Shown here: in pieces, positions 8,739 through 17,372 of the stretch
Numbering within the stretch: the stretch's first letter is position 1
Layout of the letters: every line of letters starts with the position of its first letter
Assembly: GCF_021283545.2 (NCBI RefSeq)
Contig: NZ_CP128540.1
Coordinates: forward strand, 5,119,501 to 5,183,500
Reading direction: 5' to 3'
Source of the DNA: Pseudomonas alloputida
GTDB taxonomy: Bacteria > Pseudomonadota > Gammaproteobacteria > Pseudomonadales > Pseudomonadaceae
Length of the DNA stretch: 64,000 nucleotides
Program-made: the position numbers and the translations under genes
The notes under the pieces: generated by a model
The model's database searches: none
Told to the model about the DNA's origin: nothing
Seen by the model: the letters and a program-made list of their open reading frames with translations, nothing else

Positions 8739-9719
8739 ATGACCTTTTCACTGCGCCGCCTCGTCCTCGCTACCGGCTGCCTGCTGTTGGCCGGCAACGC
8801 CCTCGCTGCAGAACCGAAACGCCCCGAATGCATCGCACCCGCCTCCCCTGGCGGTGGCTTCGACCTGACCTGCAAGCTGGTGCAAAGCGCACTGGTACAA
8901 GAAAAGATCCTCAGCAAGCCGATGCGCGTCACCTACATGCCCGGCGGGGTCGGCGCGGTCGCCTACAACGCCGTGGTCGCCCAGCGCCCGGCAGACGCCG
9001 GCACGCTGGTGGCCTGGTCCAGCGGCTCGCTGCTTAACCTGGCCCAGGGCAAGTTCGGTCGTTTCGACGAAAACGCGGTGAAATGGCTGGCTGCCGTCGG
9101 CACCAGCTACGGTGCCATCGCAGTGAAGAGCGACTCGCCCTACAAGACCCTTGATGACCTGGTCGCAGCGCTGAAGAAAGACCCGAGCAAGGTCGTGATC
9201 GGTTCCGGCGGTACCGTCGGCAGCCAGGACTGGATGCAGACTGCGTTGATCGCCAAGGCCGCTGGCATCAACCCGCGCGACCTGCGCTACGTGGCCCTGG
9301 AGGGCGGCGGCGAAATCGCCACGGCATTGCTGGGCGGCCACATCCAGGTCGGCTCTACCGACATTTCCGACTCCATGCCGCACATCCAGAGCGGCAACAT
9401 GCGCATCCTCGCGGTGTTCTCTGAAAACCGGCTGAACGAGCCGGAAATGAAAGACATCCCTACTGCCAAGGAACAGGGCTACGACATCGTCTGGCCGGTG
9501 GTGCGCGGCTTCTACCTGGGGCCAAAAGTGAGCGACGAGGACTACGCCTGGTGGAAGGCCTCGTTCGACAAGATGCTGGCCTCCGAGGACTTCGCCAAGC
9601 TGCGAGACCAGCGCGAGCTGTTCCCGTTCGCCATGACCGGCGAAGAGCTGGACGGCTATGTGAAGAAGCAAGTGGCTGACTACAAGGCGCTGGCCAAGGA
9701 ATTCGGCCTGATCCAGTAA
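8739..9719 (+). CDS. tctC: Tricarboxylate-binding periplasmic protein TctC
   Basis: Solute-binding receptor of a tripartite tricarboxylate transporter (TTT/Bug family), 326 residues. It has a cleavable signal peptide of about 24 residues (LLLAGNALA then AEPKRPECIAP). The mature protein opens with the family motif ECIAPASPGGGFD and contains MPGGVGAVAYNAVV, both lining the carboxylate site in Bug proteins. The ribosome site GGAG is 8 bases from the ATG. It feeds substrate to TctA/TctB downstream. A large REP-type palindrome separates it from tctB and may allow higher expression of the binding protein than of the membrane parts. Confidence 0.94.
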   Translation: MTFSLRRLVLATGCLLLAGNALAAEPKRPECIAPASPGGGFDLTCKLVQSALVQEKILSKPMRVTYMPGGVGAVAYNAVVAQRPADAGTLVAWSSGSLLNLAQGKFGRFDENAVKWLAAVGTSYGAIAVKSDSPYKTLDDLVAALKKDPSKVVIGSGGTVGSQDWMQTALIAKAAGINPRDLRYVALEGGGEIATALLGGHIQVGSTDISDSMPHIQSGNMRILAVFSENRLNEPEMKDIPTAKEQGYDIVWPVVRGFYLGPKVSDEDYAWWKASFDKMLASEDFAKLRDQRELFPFAMTGEELDGYVKKQVADYKALAKEFGLIQ

Positions 9720-9740
9720 GCCTGTCGGACTCACCACCAC

Positions 9741-9879
9741 TCCTGTGGGAGCGGCCTTGTGTCGGGATCGGGCGCGAAGCGGCCCCTGGCACAGCCGATA
9801 CGATGCTTCGTACAGATCGCATCGGCAGGTTTAGCGGCAGCTTCGCGCCCGATCGCGACGCAAGGCCGCTCCCACAGGA
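9741..9879. repeat. Paired REP elements (BIME) between tctC and tctB
   Basis: A 19-bp perfect inverted pair (TCCTGTGGGAGCGGCCTTG at 9741-9759, complement at 9861-9879) encloses a second pair (ATCGGGCGCGAAGC at 9767-9780, complement at 9840-9853) and a central GCCGAT/ATCGGC stem. The 139 bases can fold into one long imperfect hairpin. The 'TGTGGGAGCGGCCTTG' core is a common Pseudomonas REP motif. Within an operon such elements typically stabilise upstream mRNA or attenuate downstream transcription. Confidence 0.85.
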
Positions 9880-9918
9880 TTTGCATTTCACTTGAGCAAT
9901 CCCAACGAGGATTCCCCA

Positions 9919-10377
9919 ATGATCCTTCAACGCATTTTCGCCTTGGCCCTGCTGGCGATGTGTGCCGCCCTGGCCGTGATGGCCTGGCCCTATCAGGCTG
10001 CATTCTCCTATGAACCGGTGGGCCCGCGCGCTTACCCGCTGCTGGTGCTCGGCCTGATGGGGCTGGGCCTGCTGTACCTGGTGTTCCGCCCAACGCCCAT
10101 CGTGCGCAAGGATGACGAACCGGAACTGGACCGCGAGACCCTGATCAAGATCACCGCCTGTGTCGGCCTGCTGATCGTCTTCGCCGCCACTTTCGAAGCG
10201 CTCGGCTTCATCCTCAGCGCCATCCTGGTCGGCCTGCCCATGGCTCGGCTGTACGGTGGCCGCTGGCTGCAAAGCGCCATTGTGGTGGCCGGCATGAGCA
10301 TTTTCCTCTACTGGCTGTTCGACCGCGTGATGGACGTGCCCCTGCCACTTGGCCTGCTGAGCGTACTGGAGAACTGA
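9919..10377 (+). CDS. tctB: Tricarboxylate transporter small membrane subunit TctB
   Basis: Four-helix inner-membrane subunit of the TTT transporter. The ATG at 9919 (MILQRIFALALLAMCAAL) follows GAGG and gives 152 residues, the usual size; an upstream TTG at 9892 is less likely. Hydrophobic segments lie at about residues 4-22, 38-54, 79-99 and 112-134. The FSYEPVGPRAYPLLV segment after the first helix is typical of TctB. Its stop is one base from the tctA start, so the two are translationally coupled. Confidence 0.88.
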   Translation: MILQRIFALALLAMCAALAVMAWPYQAAFSYEPVGPRAYPLLVLGLMGLGLLYLVFRPTPIVRKDDEPELDRETLIKITACVGLLIVFAATFEALGFILSAILVGLPMARLYGGRWLQSAIVVAGMSIFLYWLFDRVMDVPLPLGLLSVLEN

Positions 10378-10378
10378 A

Positions 10379-11893
10379 ATGGATACCTTGAGCTACCTGG
10401 GCCAGGGCTTCGGCATTGCCCTGTCCCCCTACAACCTGGTCACCGCCCTCTCCGGCACCTTGATCGGCACCGTGGTCGGCCTGCTACCGGGCCTGGGCCC
10501 GATCAACGGCGTGGCCCTGCTGATCCCCATCGCCTTTGCCCTCGGCCTGCCGCCGGAATCGGCGCTGATCCTGCTGGCCGCAGTGTACCTGGGCTGCGAA
10601 TATGGCGGGCGTATCAGCTCGATCCTGCTGAACATCCCGGGCGAAGCCTCGACCGTCATGACCACCCTCGATGGTTACCCGATGGCCCGCCAGGGCCTGG
10701 CCGGTGTTGCCCTGTCGCTGTCGGCCTGGAGTTCGTTCATCGGCGCCTTCATCGCCACCTGCGGCATGGTGCTGTTCGCCCCGCTGCTGGCGAAATGGGC
10801 CATCGCCTTCGGCCCGGCGGAGTACTTTGTGCTGATGGTGTTCGCCATCGTCGCGTTGGGTGGCATGGCCGGTGACAAACCACTGAAAACCTTCATTGCC
10901 GCTCTCATCGGCCTGTTCCTCTCGGCGGTCGGCATCGACGCCAACAGCGGCGTGTACCGCTTCACCGGTGACAGCGTGCACCTGGCCGACGGCATTCAGT
11001 TCGTGGTCCTCGTGCTGGGCCTGTTCTCCATCAGCGAAATCCTCCTGCTGCTGGAAAAGACCCACCATGGCCACCAGGCGGTCAAGGCTACCGGCCGTAT
11101 GCTGTTCAACTTCAAGGAAGCGGCCTCGGTGTTCCTGGTCAACATCCGTTGCGGCCTGCTTGGTTTCATCATGGGTGTTCTACCCGGCGCCGGCGCAACG
11201 CTGGCCAGCGCCGTGGCCTACATGACCGAGAAACGCATGGCCGGGGAAAGCGGCAAGTTCGGCAAAGGCGATGCCCGTGGCCTGGCAGCCCCGGAAACTG
11301 CCATTGGTGCGTCCTGCTGTGGCGCCCTGGTCCCGATGCTGACCCTGGGTGTCCCGGGCTCTGGCACCACGGCCGTGATGATCGGCGCCCTGACCCTGTA
11401 CAACATCACCCCTGGCCCACTGCTGTTCGAACAGCAGCCAGATATCGTCTGGGGCCTGATCGCCTCGCTGTTCGTCGCCAACATCATGTTGGTAATCCTC
11501 AACATCCCGATGATCCGCATCTTCACCCGCATCCTCGCCGTGCCAAACTGGGCGCTGGTGCCGGTGATCGCCATCATCACCGCGATCGGCGTTTACGCCG
11601 TGCATGCCACTACCTTCGACCTGTTCCTGATGGTCGGCATCGGCATCATGGGCTACATCATGCGCAAGCTGGACTTCCCACTGTCGCCGATTCTGCTGGG
11701 CTTCATCCTCGGCGGGCTGATGGAGCAGAACCTGCGTCGGGCGCTGTCGATCTCCAACGGCGAACTGGGCATCCTCTGGTCGAGCCCGATCAGCATGGGC
11801 ATCTGGGCGCTGGTAGTGGTAATGCTCGCCCTGCCGCTGCTGCGCATCTGGCGCAAACGCAGCCTGCAGCGCCGGGCCCTGGCCGATGCCTGA
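10379..11893 (+). CDS. tctA: Tricarboxylate transporter large membrane subunit TctA
   Basis: Large permease subunit with about 12 membrane helices, 504 residues, the standard length. Family motifs are clear: GTVVGLLPGLGPINGVALLIP at the first loop, YGGRISSILLNIPGEASTV, and the repeated glycine-rich loop LTLGVPGSGTTAVMIGAL that forms a symmetry-related half. With TctB it imports the carboxylate delivered by TctC, driven by an ion gradient. The stop overlaps the next gene's start by 8 bases. Confidence 0.95.
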   Translation: MDTLSYLGQGFGIALSPYNLVTALSGTLIGTVVGLLPGLGPINGVALLIPIAFALGLPPESALILLAAVYLGCEYGGRISSILLNIPGEASTVMTTLDGYPMARQGLAGVALSLSAWSSFIGAFIATCGMVLFAPLLAKWAIAFGPAEYFVLMVFAIVALGGMAGDKPLKTFIAALIGLFLSAVGIDANSGVYRFTGDSVHLADGIQFVVLVLGLFSISEILLLLEKTHHGHQAVKATGRMLFNFKEAASVFLVNIRCGLLGFIMGVLPGAGATLASAVAYMTEKRMAGESGKFGKGDARGLAAPETAIGASCCGALVPMLTLGVPGSGTTAVMIGALTLYNITPGPLLFEQQPDIVWGLIASLFVANIMLVILNIPMIRIFTRILAVPNWALVPVIAIITAIGVYAVHATTFDLFLMVGIGIMGYIMRKLDFPLSPILLGFILGGLMEQNLRRALSISNGELGILWSSPISMGIWALVVVMLALPLLRIWRKRSLQRRALADA

Positions 11894-12941
11894 TCGGTCG
11901 TTGCCATTGTTCGTCGCGACCGGGCTGGTCGGCCTTGCTGGCGGTTTTGCCGCCAGCAAGGTCGGCTGGCCTTTGCCATGGATGGTCGGTTCATTGCTGG
12001 CGATCATCCTGGTGCGCTGCCTGACGCGTTGGCAGCTTTCGGAAATCCCCAACGGCCGCAAGTGCGGGCAGTGGATCATCGGCATCGGTATTGGCCTGCA
12101 CTTCACCCCCGCGGTGATCGAGCAGGTGGCCAGCCATTTCGCGCTGATTTTCTTCGGTGCGTTGTTCACCACCCTGTCCAGCGTGATCAGCGTATGGCTG
12201 CTGCGGCGAACCGGCGAAGACCGCGCCACCGCGTTCTTTGCCAGCATGCCAGGCGGTTCGGGAGAGATGGTCAACCTTGGGGCGCGCAATGGCGCGGTGC
12301 TCAGCCAGGTGGCGGCAGCGCAGAGCTTGCGTGTGCTGGCAGTGGTGCTTTGCGTGCCGGCGCTGTTCAAGTTTCTGCTGGGTGACGGGGTACCACTGAA
12401 CCACACCGGTAGCGTGAGCTGGGGCTGGCTGGCATTGATTGCGCCCTTGGGTGTTGCCGTTGCCTTGCTCTGGCAGCGCTTGCGCCAGCCCAACCCCTGG
12501 CTGTTCGGGCCATTGCTGGTAGCGGCTACGGTCAGCCTGGCCGGCAACCTGCAGATCGCCCTGCCCAATGGCGCCAGCCAGATCGGCCAGTGGCTCATCG
12601 GCAGCGGCCTGGCCTGTCACTTCAACCGCGCGTTCTTCCGTCGCGCACCGTCGTTCCTGGGGCGCACCTTGATGGCCACGGCGTTGTGCATGGCGATTGC
12701 CGCCAGTGCCGCGTGGCTGCTGAGCATGATGACTGCACTGGACTTGCGTTCGCTGACACTGGGGATGATGCCTGGCGGGATCGCCGAAATGAGCCTCACG
12801 GCCGAAACGCTGCAATTGTCAGTGCCGCTGGTGACGGCGCTGCAGGTGATGCGCCTGATCCTGGTGTTGTTTCTTGCAGAACCGCTCTTCCGGTTGTGGG
12901 ACAACAGGCATTCGAGCTGCAAGTACCCTGAAGATAGATAG
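11886..12941 (+). CDS. AbrB-family membrane protein
   Basis: A 351-residue integral membrane protein with an internal duplication. The motif MPGGSGEMVNLGARNG in the first half is echoed by MMPGGIAEMSLTAET in the second, as in the TIGR03082/AbrB (ammonia monooxygenase-like) membrane family. E. coli AbrB is linked to the regulation of aidB; a transport role is often assumed. It overlaps tctA by 8 bases and is therefore the last gene of the tricarboxylate operon, which suggests a related, possibly export or accessory, role. Function is not established. Confidence 0.85.
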   Translation: MPDRSLPLFVATGLVGLAGGFAASKVGWPLPWMVGSLLAIILVRCLTRWQLSEIPNGRKCGQWIIGIGIGLHFTPAVIEQVASHFALIFFGALFTTLSSVISVWLLRRTGEDRATAFFASMPGGSGEMVNLGARNGAVLSQVAAAQSLRVLAVVLCVPALFKFLLGDGVPLNHTGSVSWGWLALIAPLGVAVALLWQRLRQPNPWLFGPLLVAATVSLAGNLQIALPNGASQIGQWLIGSGLACHFNRAFFRRAPSFLGRTLMATALCMAIAASAAWLLSMMTALDLRSLTLGMMPGGIAEMSLTAETLQLSVPLVTALQVMRLILVLFLAEPLFRLWDNRHSSCKYPEDR

Positions 12942-13028
12942 TTACCACTTGCCCAATGCCCGGGTGAATAGAGTCGGATTGCTGCCCTGATCGCCAGCAA
13001 ACCCACACTTCCCGGCATTCAAGAGGTA

Positions 13029-14714
13029 ATGATGAAAGTTCGTCTTTCTTGCAACTATCGCTCGGCTATTGCCTGGGCATGCCTTGCCATCAGCGCAGGC
13101 AGCCTTGCCGCAGAGTCACCTGCCCCCGTCCAGATCAACGTCGTGGCTATCAATGATCTCCACGGCTACCTGGAACCCAACCCCCAGGACTACGCTGGCG
13201 CGCAAGGCGCTACCCGCCTGACCTACGGCGGCATCGCCACACTCGGTGCCATGCTCGATGAACTGCGAACGCAGGACCCCGATCTGCTGTTCATCGGGGC
13301 TGGCGACTTGATAGGGGGCAGCCCCGCCATTTCTGCGCTGTGGGCTGACGAGCCTGTGCTTGAGGCCTTGAACGCGATGGGCATGGTCGTCAGCGCATCC
13401 GGGAACCACGAACTGGATGCAGGCAAGGCCGAGTTTCTTCGTCAGATCCACGGAGGATGCGAGTCGACGCGCCCTGAAAAGGCTTGCAAGTTTCGCGGCA
13501 ACTATCCAGGAAGTGGCTTCCCTTACATAGCGTCCAACCTGATCGATACCACTACGGGCAAGCGCTTGCTACCGGCCTATCACATTGAGCAGGTAAAAGG
13601 GGTGAAGATAGCGTTCGTCGGTGCAGTGCCGCGCAACATGGAAAAAGTGGTCTCGGCCAGAGCATTCGCAGGGCTCAAGGCCACGGATGAAGCGCAAGCC
13701 ATCAATGACGTGATTCCGGAGCTCAAGGCCAAGGGTGTGAATGCAATCATTGCGGTCATGCACCAGGGAGGGGATACCGCCGAGCCGTTCGACACGCAGG
13801 ATTGCAGCCAGCTAAGTGGCACGATCGTCGACGTGGCGAAGCGGCTGGATCCTGCGGTAGATGCCGTCATCAGCGGCCACTCGCATGCCAGCTATCAATG
13901 CAAGGTGGGTGACTTGAGCATCACTCAGGCTGGCAAGTACGGCCACTTCCTGACTCAGTTGAAGTTGCAGGTAACGCCAGGCACCCATCACGTCACGAAC
14001 ATCACCGCCCGCAATATTCCTGCTGACCCACAGAACTACCTGCCCAATGCCCAGTTGGCGGGTTTGCTAGAGGAAGTGCGTCAGCGGTCCGGGGAAAAAT
14101 TGCTCGAACCCATAGGACGCATCTCGACGGCAGAACTTGACCGCAAAGAAAATGCCGCCGGTGAAACAACCTTGGGGAATCTGGTCACGGATGCACAATT
14201 GGCCATGACCCAGGCGTTCAATACCCAGGTTGCCTTTCTCAACCTGGGAGGGCTGCGCAGTGATCTTATCCAGCCTGCCGATAGCGACCTGACCTACGAA
14301 CAATTATTCGCCGTACAACCGTTCAATAACCCACTGGTGGTTCAGGAACTGACAGGCAAGCAGATTACCGAACTGCTCAACCTTCAATGGAACAGGGGCA
14401 GTTTCAATCCGCTGCAAGTATCGAAGGGTTTTCATTATGAGTGGGATGGTTCACGGCCTGTCGGCAGCCGTGTCGTCGAGGGGAGTGTGCGTCTTCACGG
14501 CAAACCCGTTGAGCCGTTGACCCATTATCGCGTCGTCAGCAACCTTTTCCTGGCCGATGGTGGCGGTGGCTTGGCCACTTTCAAAGAAGGAAGGCGACGC
14601 CAGGACACCGGCATCACCGACCTTGAAGCCTTGGTGGAGTACGTGCGCCAGAACCATGAGCGGGGGATTGCCATTGGCCAGCGCAGCGAGCCGCGCATGA
14701 GCATGACGCCCTGA
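13029..14714 (+). CDS. Secreted 5'-nucleotidase / cyclic phosphodiesterase family protein (UshA-like)
   Basis: Periplasmic metallophosphoesterase of 561 residues that probably dephosphorylates nucleotides for salvage. A signal peptide (about residues 1-27, ending SLAA) is followed by metal-binding motifs NDLHGYLEP, GAGDLIGGSP, GNHELDAG and ISGHSH. The C-terminal 5'-nucleotidase domain has GDLVTDA-like and GGLRSD motifs (NLVTDAQLAM, NLGGLRSDLI). Two adjacent ATGs (13029 and 13032) stand behind AAGAGG; either could be used. Its GC content looks lower than its neighbours' in places. It is monocistronic and convergent with ung across a weak GC-rich hairpin near 14726-14752. Confidence 0.9.
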   Translation: MMKVRLSCNYRSAIAWACLAISAGSLAAESPAPVQINVVAINDLHGYLEPNPQDYAGAQGATRLTYGGIATLGAMLDELRTQDPDLLFIGAGDLIGGSPAISALWADEPVLEALNAMGMVVSASGNHELDAGKAEFLRQIHGGCESTRPEKACKFRGNYPGSGFPYIASNLIDTTTGKRLLPAYHIEQVKGVKIAFVGAVPRNMEKVVSARAFAGLKATDEAQAINDVIPELKAKGVNAIIAVMHQGGDTAEPFDTQDCSQLSGTIVDVAKRLDPAVDAVISGHSHASYQCKVGDLSITQAGKYGHFLTQLKLQVTPGTHHVTNITARNIPADPQNYLPNAQLAGLLEEVRQRSGEKLLEPIGRISTAELDRKENAAGETTLGNLVTDAQLAMTQAFNTQVAFLNLGGLRSDLIQPADSDLTYEQLFAVQPFNNPLVVQELTGKQITELLNLQWNRGSFNPLQVSKGFHYEWDGSRPVGSRVVEGSVRLHGKPVEPLTHYRVVSNLFLADGGGGLATFKEGRRRQDTGITDLEALVEYVRQNHERGIAIGQRSEPRMSMTP

Positions 14715-14740
14715 GCGATTGCGTACCCCACCGCGGTTTC

Positions 14741-15433
14741 TCACAGCGGGGGCAGTGCCCAGTCGATGGGCCCGAGCCCCCGCTGCTCGAGGAAGCTGTT
14801 GGCACGGCTGAAATGCCCGCAACCGATGAACCCGCGATACGCCGACAGCGGCGAAGGATGGACCGACTTCAAAACCAGATGCTTGGTACCGTCGATCAGC
14901 TTCTGCTTGCTCTGTGCATGCGCCCCCCATAGCAGGAACACCACGTTCGGGCATTGCTCACTGACCACCTGGATAATCCTGTCGGTAAACAATTCCCAGC
15001 CTTTCTTGGCATGCGACGCGGCATTGGCGCGCTCGACGGTCATGGTCGTGTTGAGCAACAGAACGCCTTGTTCCGCCCAGCTCTGGAGGTAGCCGTGGCT
15101 GGGGATCGGGATGTTCAGGTCGCGCTGCAGCTCCTTGTAGATATTGACCAGCGACGGTGGCGTGGCCACGCCCGGTTGCACCGAGAAGCACAAGCCATGT
15201 GCCTGGCCCGGCCCGTGGTACGGGTCCTGACCGAGGATGACCACCTTCACCTGGTCCAGCGGTGTCGAATTGAGCGCATTGAAGATCAGCGGCCCTGGCG
15301 GGTAGATCTCCTTGCCGGCAGCGTACTCGCCACGCAGGAACTCGCGCAGCTGGTGCATGTAAGGCTGGTCGAATTCACCGCGCAATGCGGCCTTCCAGCT
15401 GGGTTCGAGTTTGATGCGATCGTCGTCAGTCAT
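14741..15433 (-). CDS. ung: Uracil-DNA glycosylase
   Basis: Family 1 enzyme that removes uracil from DNA to start base-excision repair. The start [14 protein letters not shown] is at 15433; the 230-residue length is standard. The catalytic water-activating loop [13 protein letters not shown] and the leucine-loop motif [11 protein letters not shown] are both intact. In-frame sequence upstream of 15433 is unrelated and antisense to the neighbouring hydratase gene, so it is excluded. Confidence 0.97.
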
Positions 15434-15559
15434 GGGGCCTTCCATAAACAATGGCGCGACACTAGGTAAGCCCTTCGCGCTTGTCAAACGATCCGACCGA
15501 CGACCGGCATGATCGGCCAGGCAAGCCATACTTGAGCGATGACTTGCGAGAGGTAGTCC

Positions 15560-16666
15560 ATGACCATTCACTGCGAGGTACTCACCGGCGTCGATGGCGC
15601 CCGCATCGGCATCGCCACCCTGGATGCGCCCAAGGCGCTCAATGCCCTGAACCTGCCGATGATCGAGGTGCTGGGCGAACAACTGCATGCCTGGGCCCGC
15701 GACCCGGGTATCGTCTGCGTGCTGCTGCGCGGCAACGGGGCAAAAGCCTTTTGCGCAGGCGGCGATGTCCGTGCGCTGGCGCAAGCCTGCCGCGACCACC
15801 CCGGCAGTGTCCCACCGCTGGCGGCCTCCTTCTTCGCCGCCGAATACCGCCTGGACTTTGCCCTGCACACCTACCCCAAACCGTTGTTGTGCTGGGGCCA
15901 TGGGCATGTGCTGGGTGGTGGCATGGGGCTGCTGCAAGGCGCCAATGTACGTATCGTCACCCCCAGCAGCCGGCTGGCCATGCCGGAAATCAGCATCGGC
16001 CTGTACCCTGACGTAGGCGCCAGTTGGTTCCTGGCCCGACTGCCGGGCAAGCTCGGTTTGTTCTTCGGCCTGACAGGTGCGCCGATCAATGCCCGCGATG
16101 CCCTTGACCTGGGCCTGGCTGACCGTTTTCTGGGCGAGCACCAGCAAGAGGCCTTGATCGAGGAGTTGCTGCAACTGAACTGGCAGGAGCAGACCGCCAT
16201 ACAACTGAACAGCCTGCTCAAGGCCGAGCAGCATCGTGCCTGCGCCGAGCTGCCTGATGCCCAGTGGCTGCCACGACGGCATGAGATCGATCAGTTACTC
16301 GACGTGGCGGATGCGGCTTCAGCCTGGCGCGCGCTGGAAAGGCTCAAGCAGCATGACGACCCATTGCTGGCAGATGCCGGCCACCGTCTGCATGAGGGTT
16401 GCCCGCTGACGGCGCATCTGGTCTGGGAGCAGATCCGCCGGGCGCGGTACCTGTCGTTGGCGCAGGTGTTCCAGATGGAATACAGCATGAGCCTGAACTG
16501 TTGCCGCCACCCTGAATTCAGTGAAGGCGTGCGCGCTCGCCTGCTGGACAAAGACAACCAGCCGCGCTGGCACTGGCCTGATGTGGCGCAAGTGCCGACG
16601 GCGGTAGTCGAGGCGCATTTTGCCAAGGCGTGGGAAGGGCGGCACCCGTTGGCGGATGTGGGTTAG
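15560..16666 (+). CDS. Enoyl-CoA hydratase/isomerase-family protein, 3-hydroxyisobutyryl-CoA hydrolase type
   Basis: Crotonase-superfamily enzyme of 368 residues. That is longer than simple enoyl-CoA hydratases (about 260) and fits the 3-hydroxyisobutyryl-CoA hydrolase-like branch. The oxyanion-hole segments are [17 protein letters not shown] (near residue 57-73) and [15 protein letters not shown]. The motif [23 protein letters not shown] is characteristic of that branch. It probably acts in valine or acyl-CoA breakdown, but no pathway genes are adjacent, so substrate is inferred. Confidence 0.85.
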
Positions 16667-16676
16667 CCTGCTGGTC

Positions 16677-16699
16677 CGGGGGCTGCTTTTCAGCCCCCG
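16677..16699. terminator. Hairpin between convergent genes
   Basis: CGGGGGCTG/CAGCCCCCG makes a 9-bp stem with loop CTTTT between the hydratase stop and the lipoprotein stop. It is a likely bidirectional terminator, though no T-run follows the stem. Confidence 0.6.
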
Positions 16700-16710
16700 C
16701 CTCCGCTCAG

Positions 16711-17160
16711 CTAGCGCTGCCAGTATCCTCCTCGCCCCTGCCCGCCCCGCACGTCCCAGCGCCCGCGGTGGTCAACCTGCCGATTGGAGTGCCGGTCGCC
16801 CTGCCGGTAACGCTGGCTGTCATTGCGATAGTCATGGCGATCCCGGTCCTGCCGGTAGTCTTGCCGCTGGCGATTGCCGTAGTCATAGCGCGGGTTGCCA
16901 TGCCACTGGTTCATCCTCGGCTGCGGATAGGGCCGGTAATGGGGCAAAGGGGCCGACCGATTGTAGTAACGGGGAGCAGGCTGATAGTAGTAGCGCGGCG
17001 CAGGCGCTACATAGTACCGGTCATAGCGGTAATACCCCGGCGCCACATAGCGGTCGGTGGAGTAGTAGTCCGAACGGTAGTAGCCCCCGCGTTCATAGTA
17101 CGGGGCGCAGGCCGAAGTCATCAGCCCCAGCAGGGCGATCAACAGGATTCGATAGGACAT
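16711..17160 (-). CDS. Tyrosine- and arginine-rich putative lipoprotein
   Basis: A 149-residue protein starting MSYRILLIALLGLMTSAC at 17160. The hydrophobic leader ending in Cys18 looks like a lipoprotein signal, though the -3 residue (Thr) is not ideal. The mature part is dominated by Tyr, Arg, Asp and Gln in short low-complexity runs (YYRSDYYSTDRY, QRQDYRQDRDRHDYRND). I do not recognise a domain. A longer start at 17235 would place 25 non-signal residues ahead of the leader and is rejected. Possible roles in the envelope or matrix are speculation. Confidence 0.75.
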   Translation of the reverse strand: MSYRILLIALLGLMTSACAPYYERGGYYRSDYYSTDRYVAPGYYRYDRYYVAPAPRYYYQPAPRYYNRSAPLPHYRPYPQPRMNQWHGNPRYDYGNRQRQDYRQDRDRHDYRNDSQRYRQGDRHSNRQVDHRGRWDVRGGQGRGGYWQR

Positions 17161-17372
17161 GGCGGCCTCCTGGACCGCTGGAGTGCCCGAACAGCGGCGC
17201 TGGCGAGCGTCGATACGAGATGCGTCAATCGACATTGACTAAGACAGCGGCGCGCAGGTGCAGTGCCATTTCTGCAATAACTTGATACAGCTGAAATAAC
17301 CCTGAAAAACTTGCAGTCATTTGCTGGCCATCTCACTAGAATAAGCGGCTCGGCACACATCACGGGAAGATC

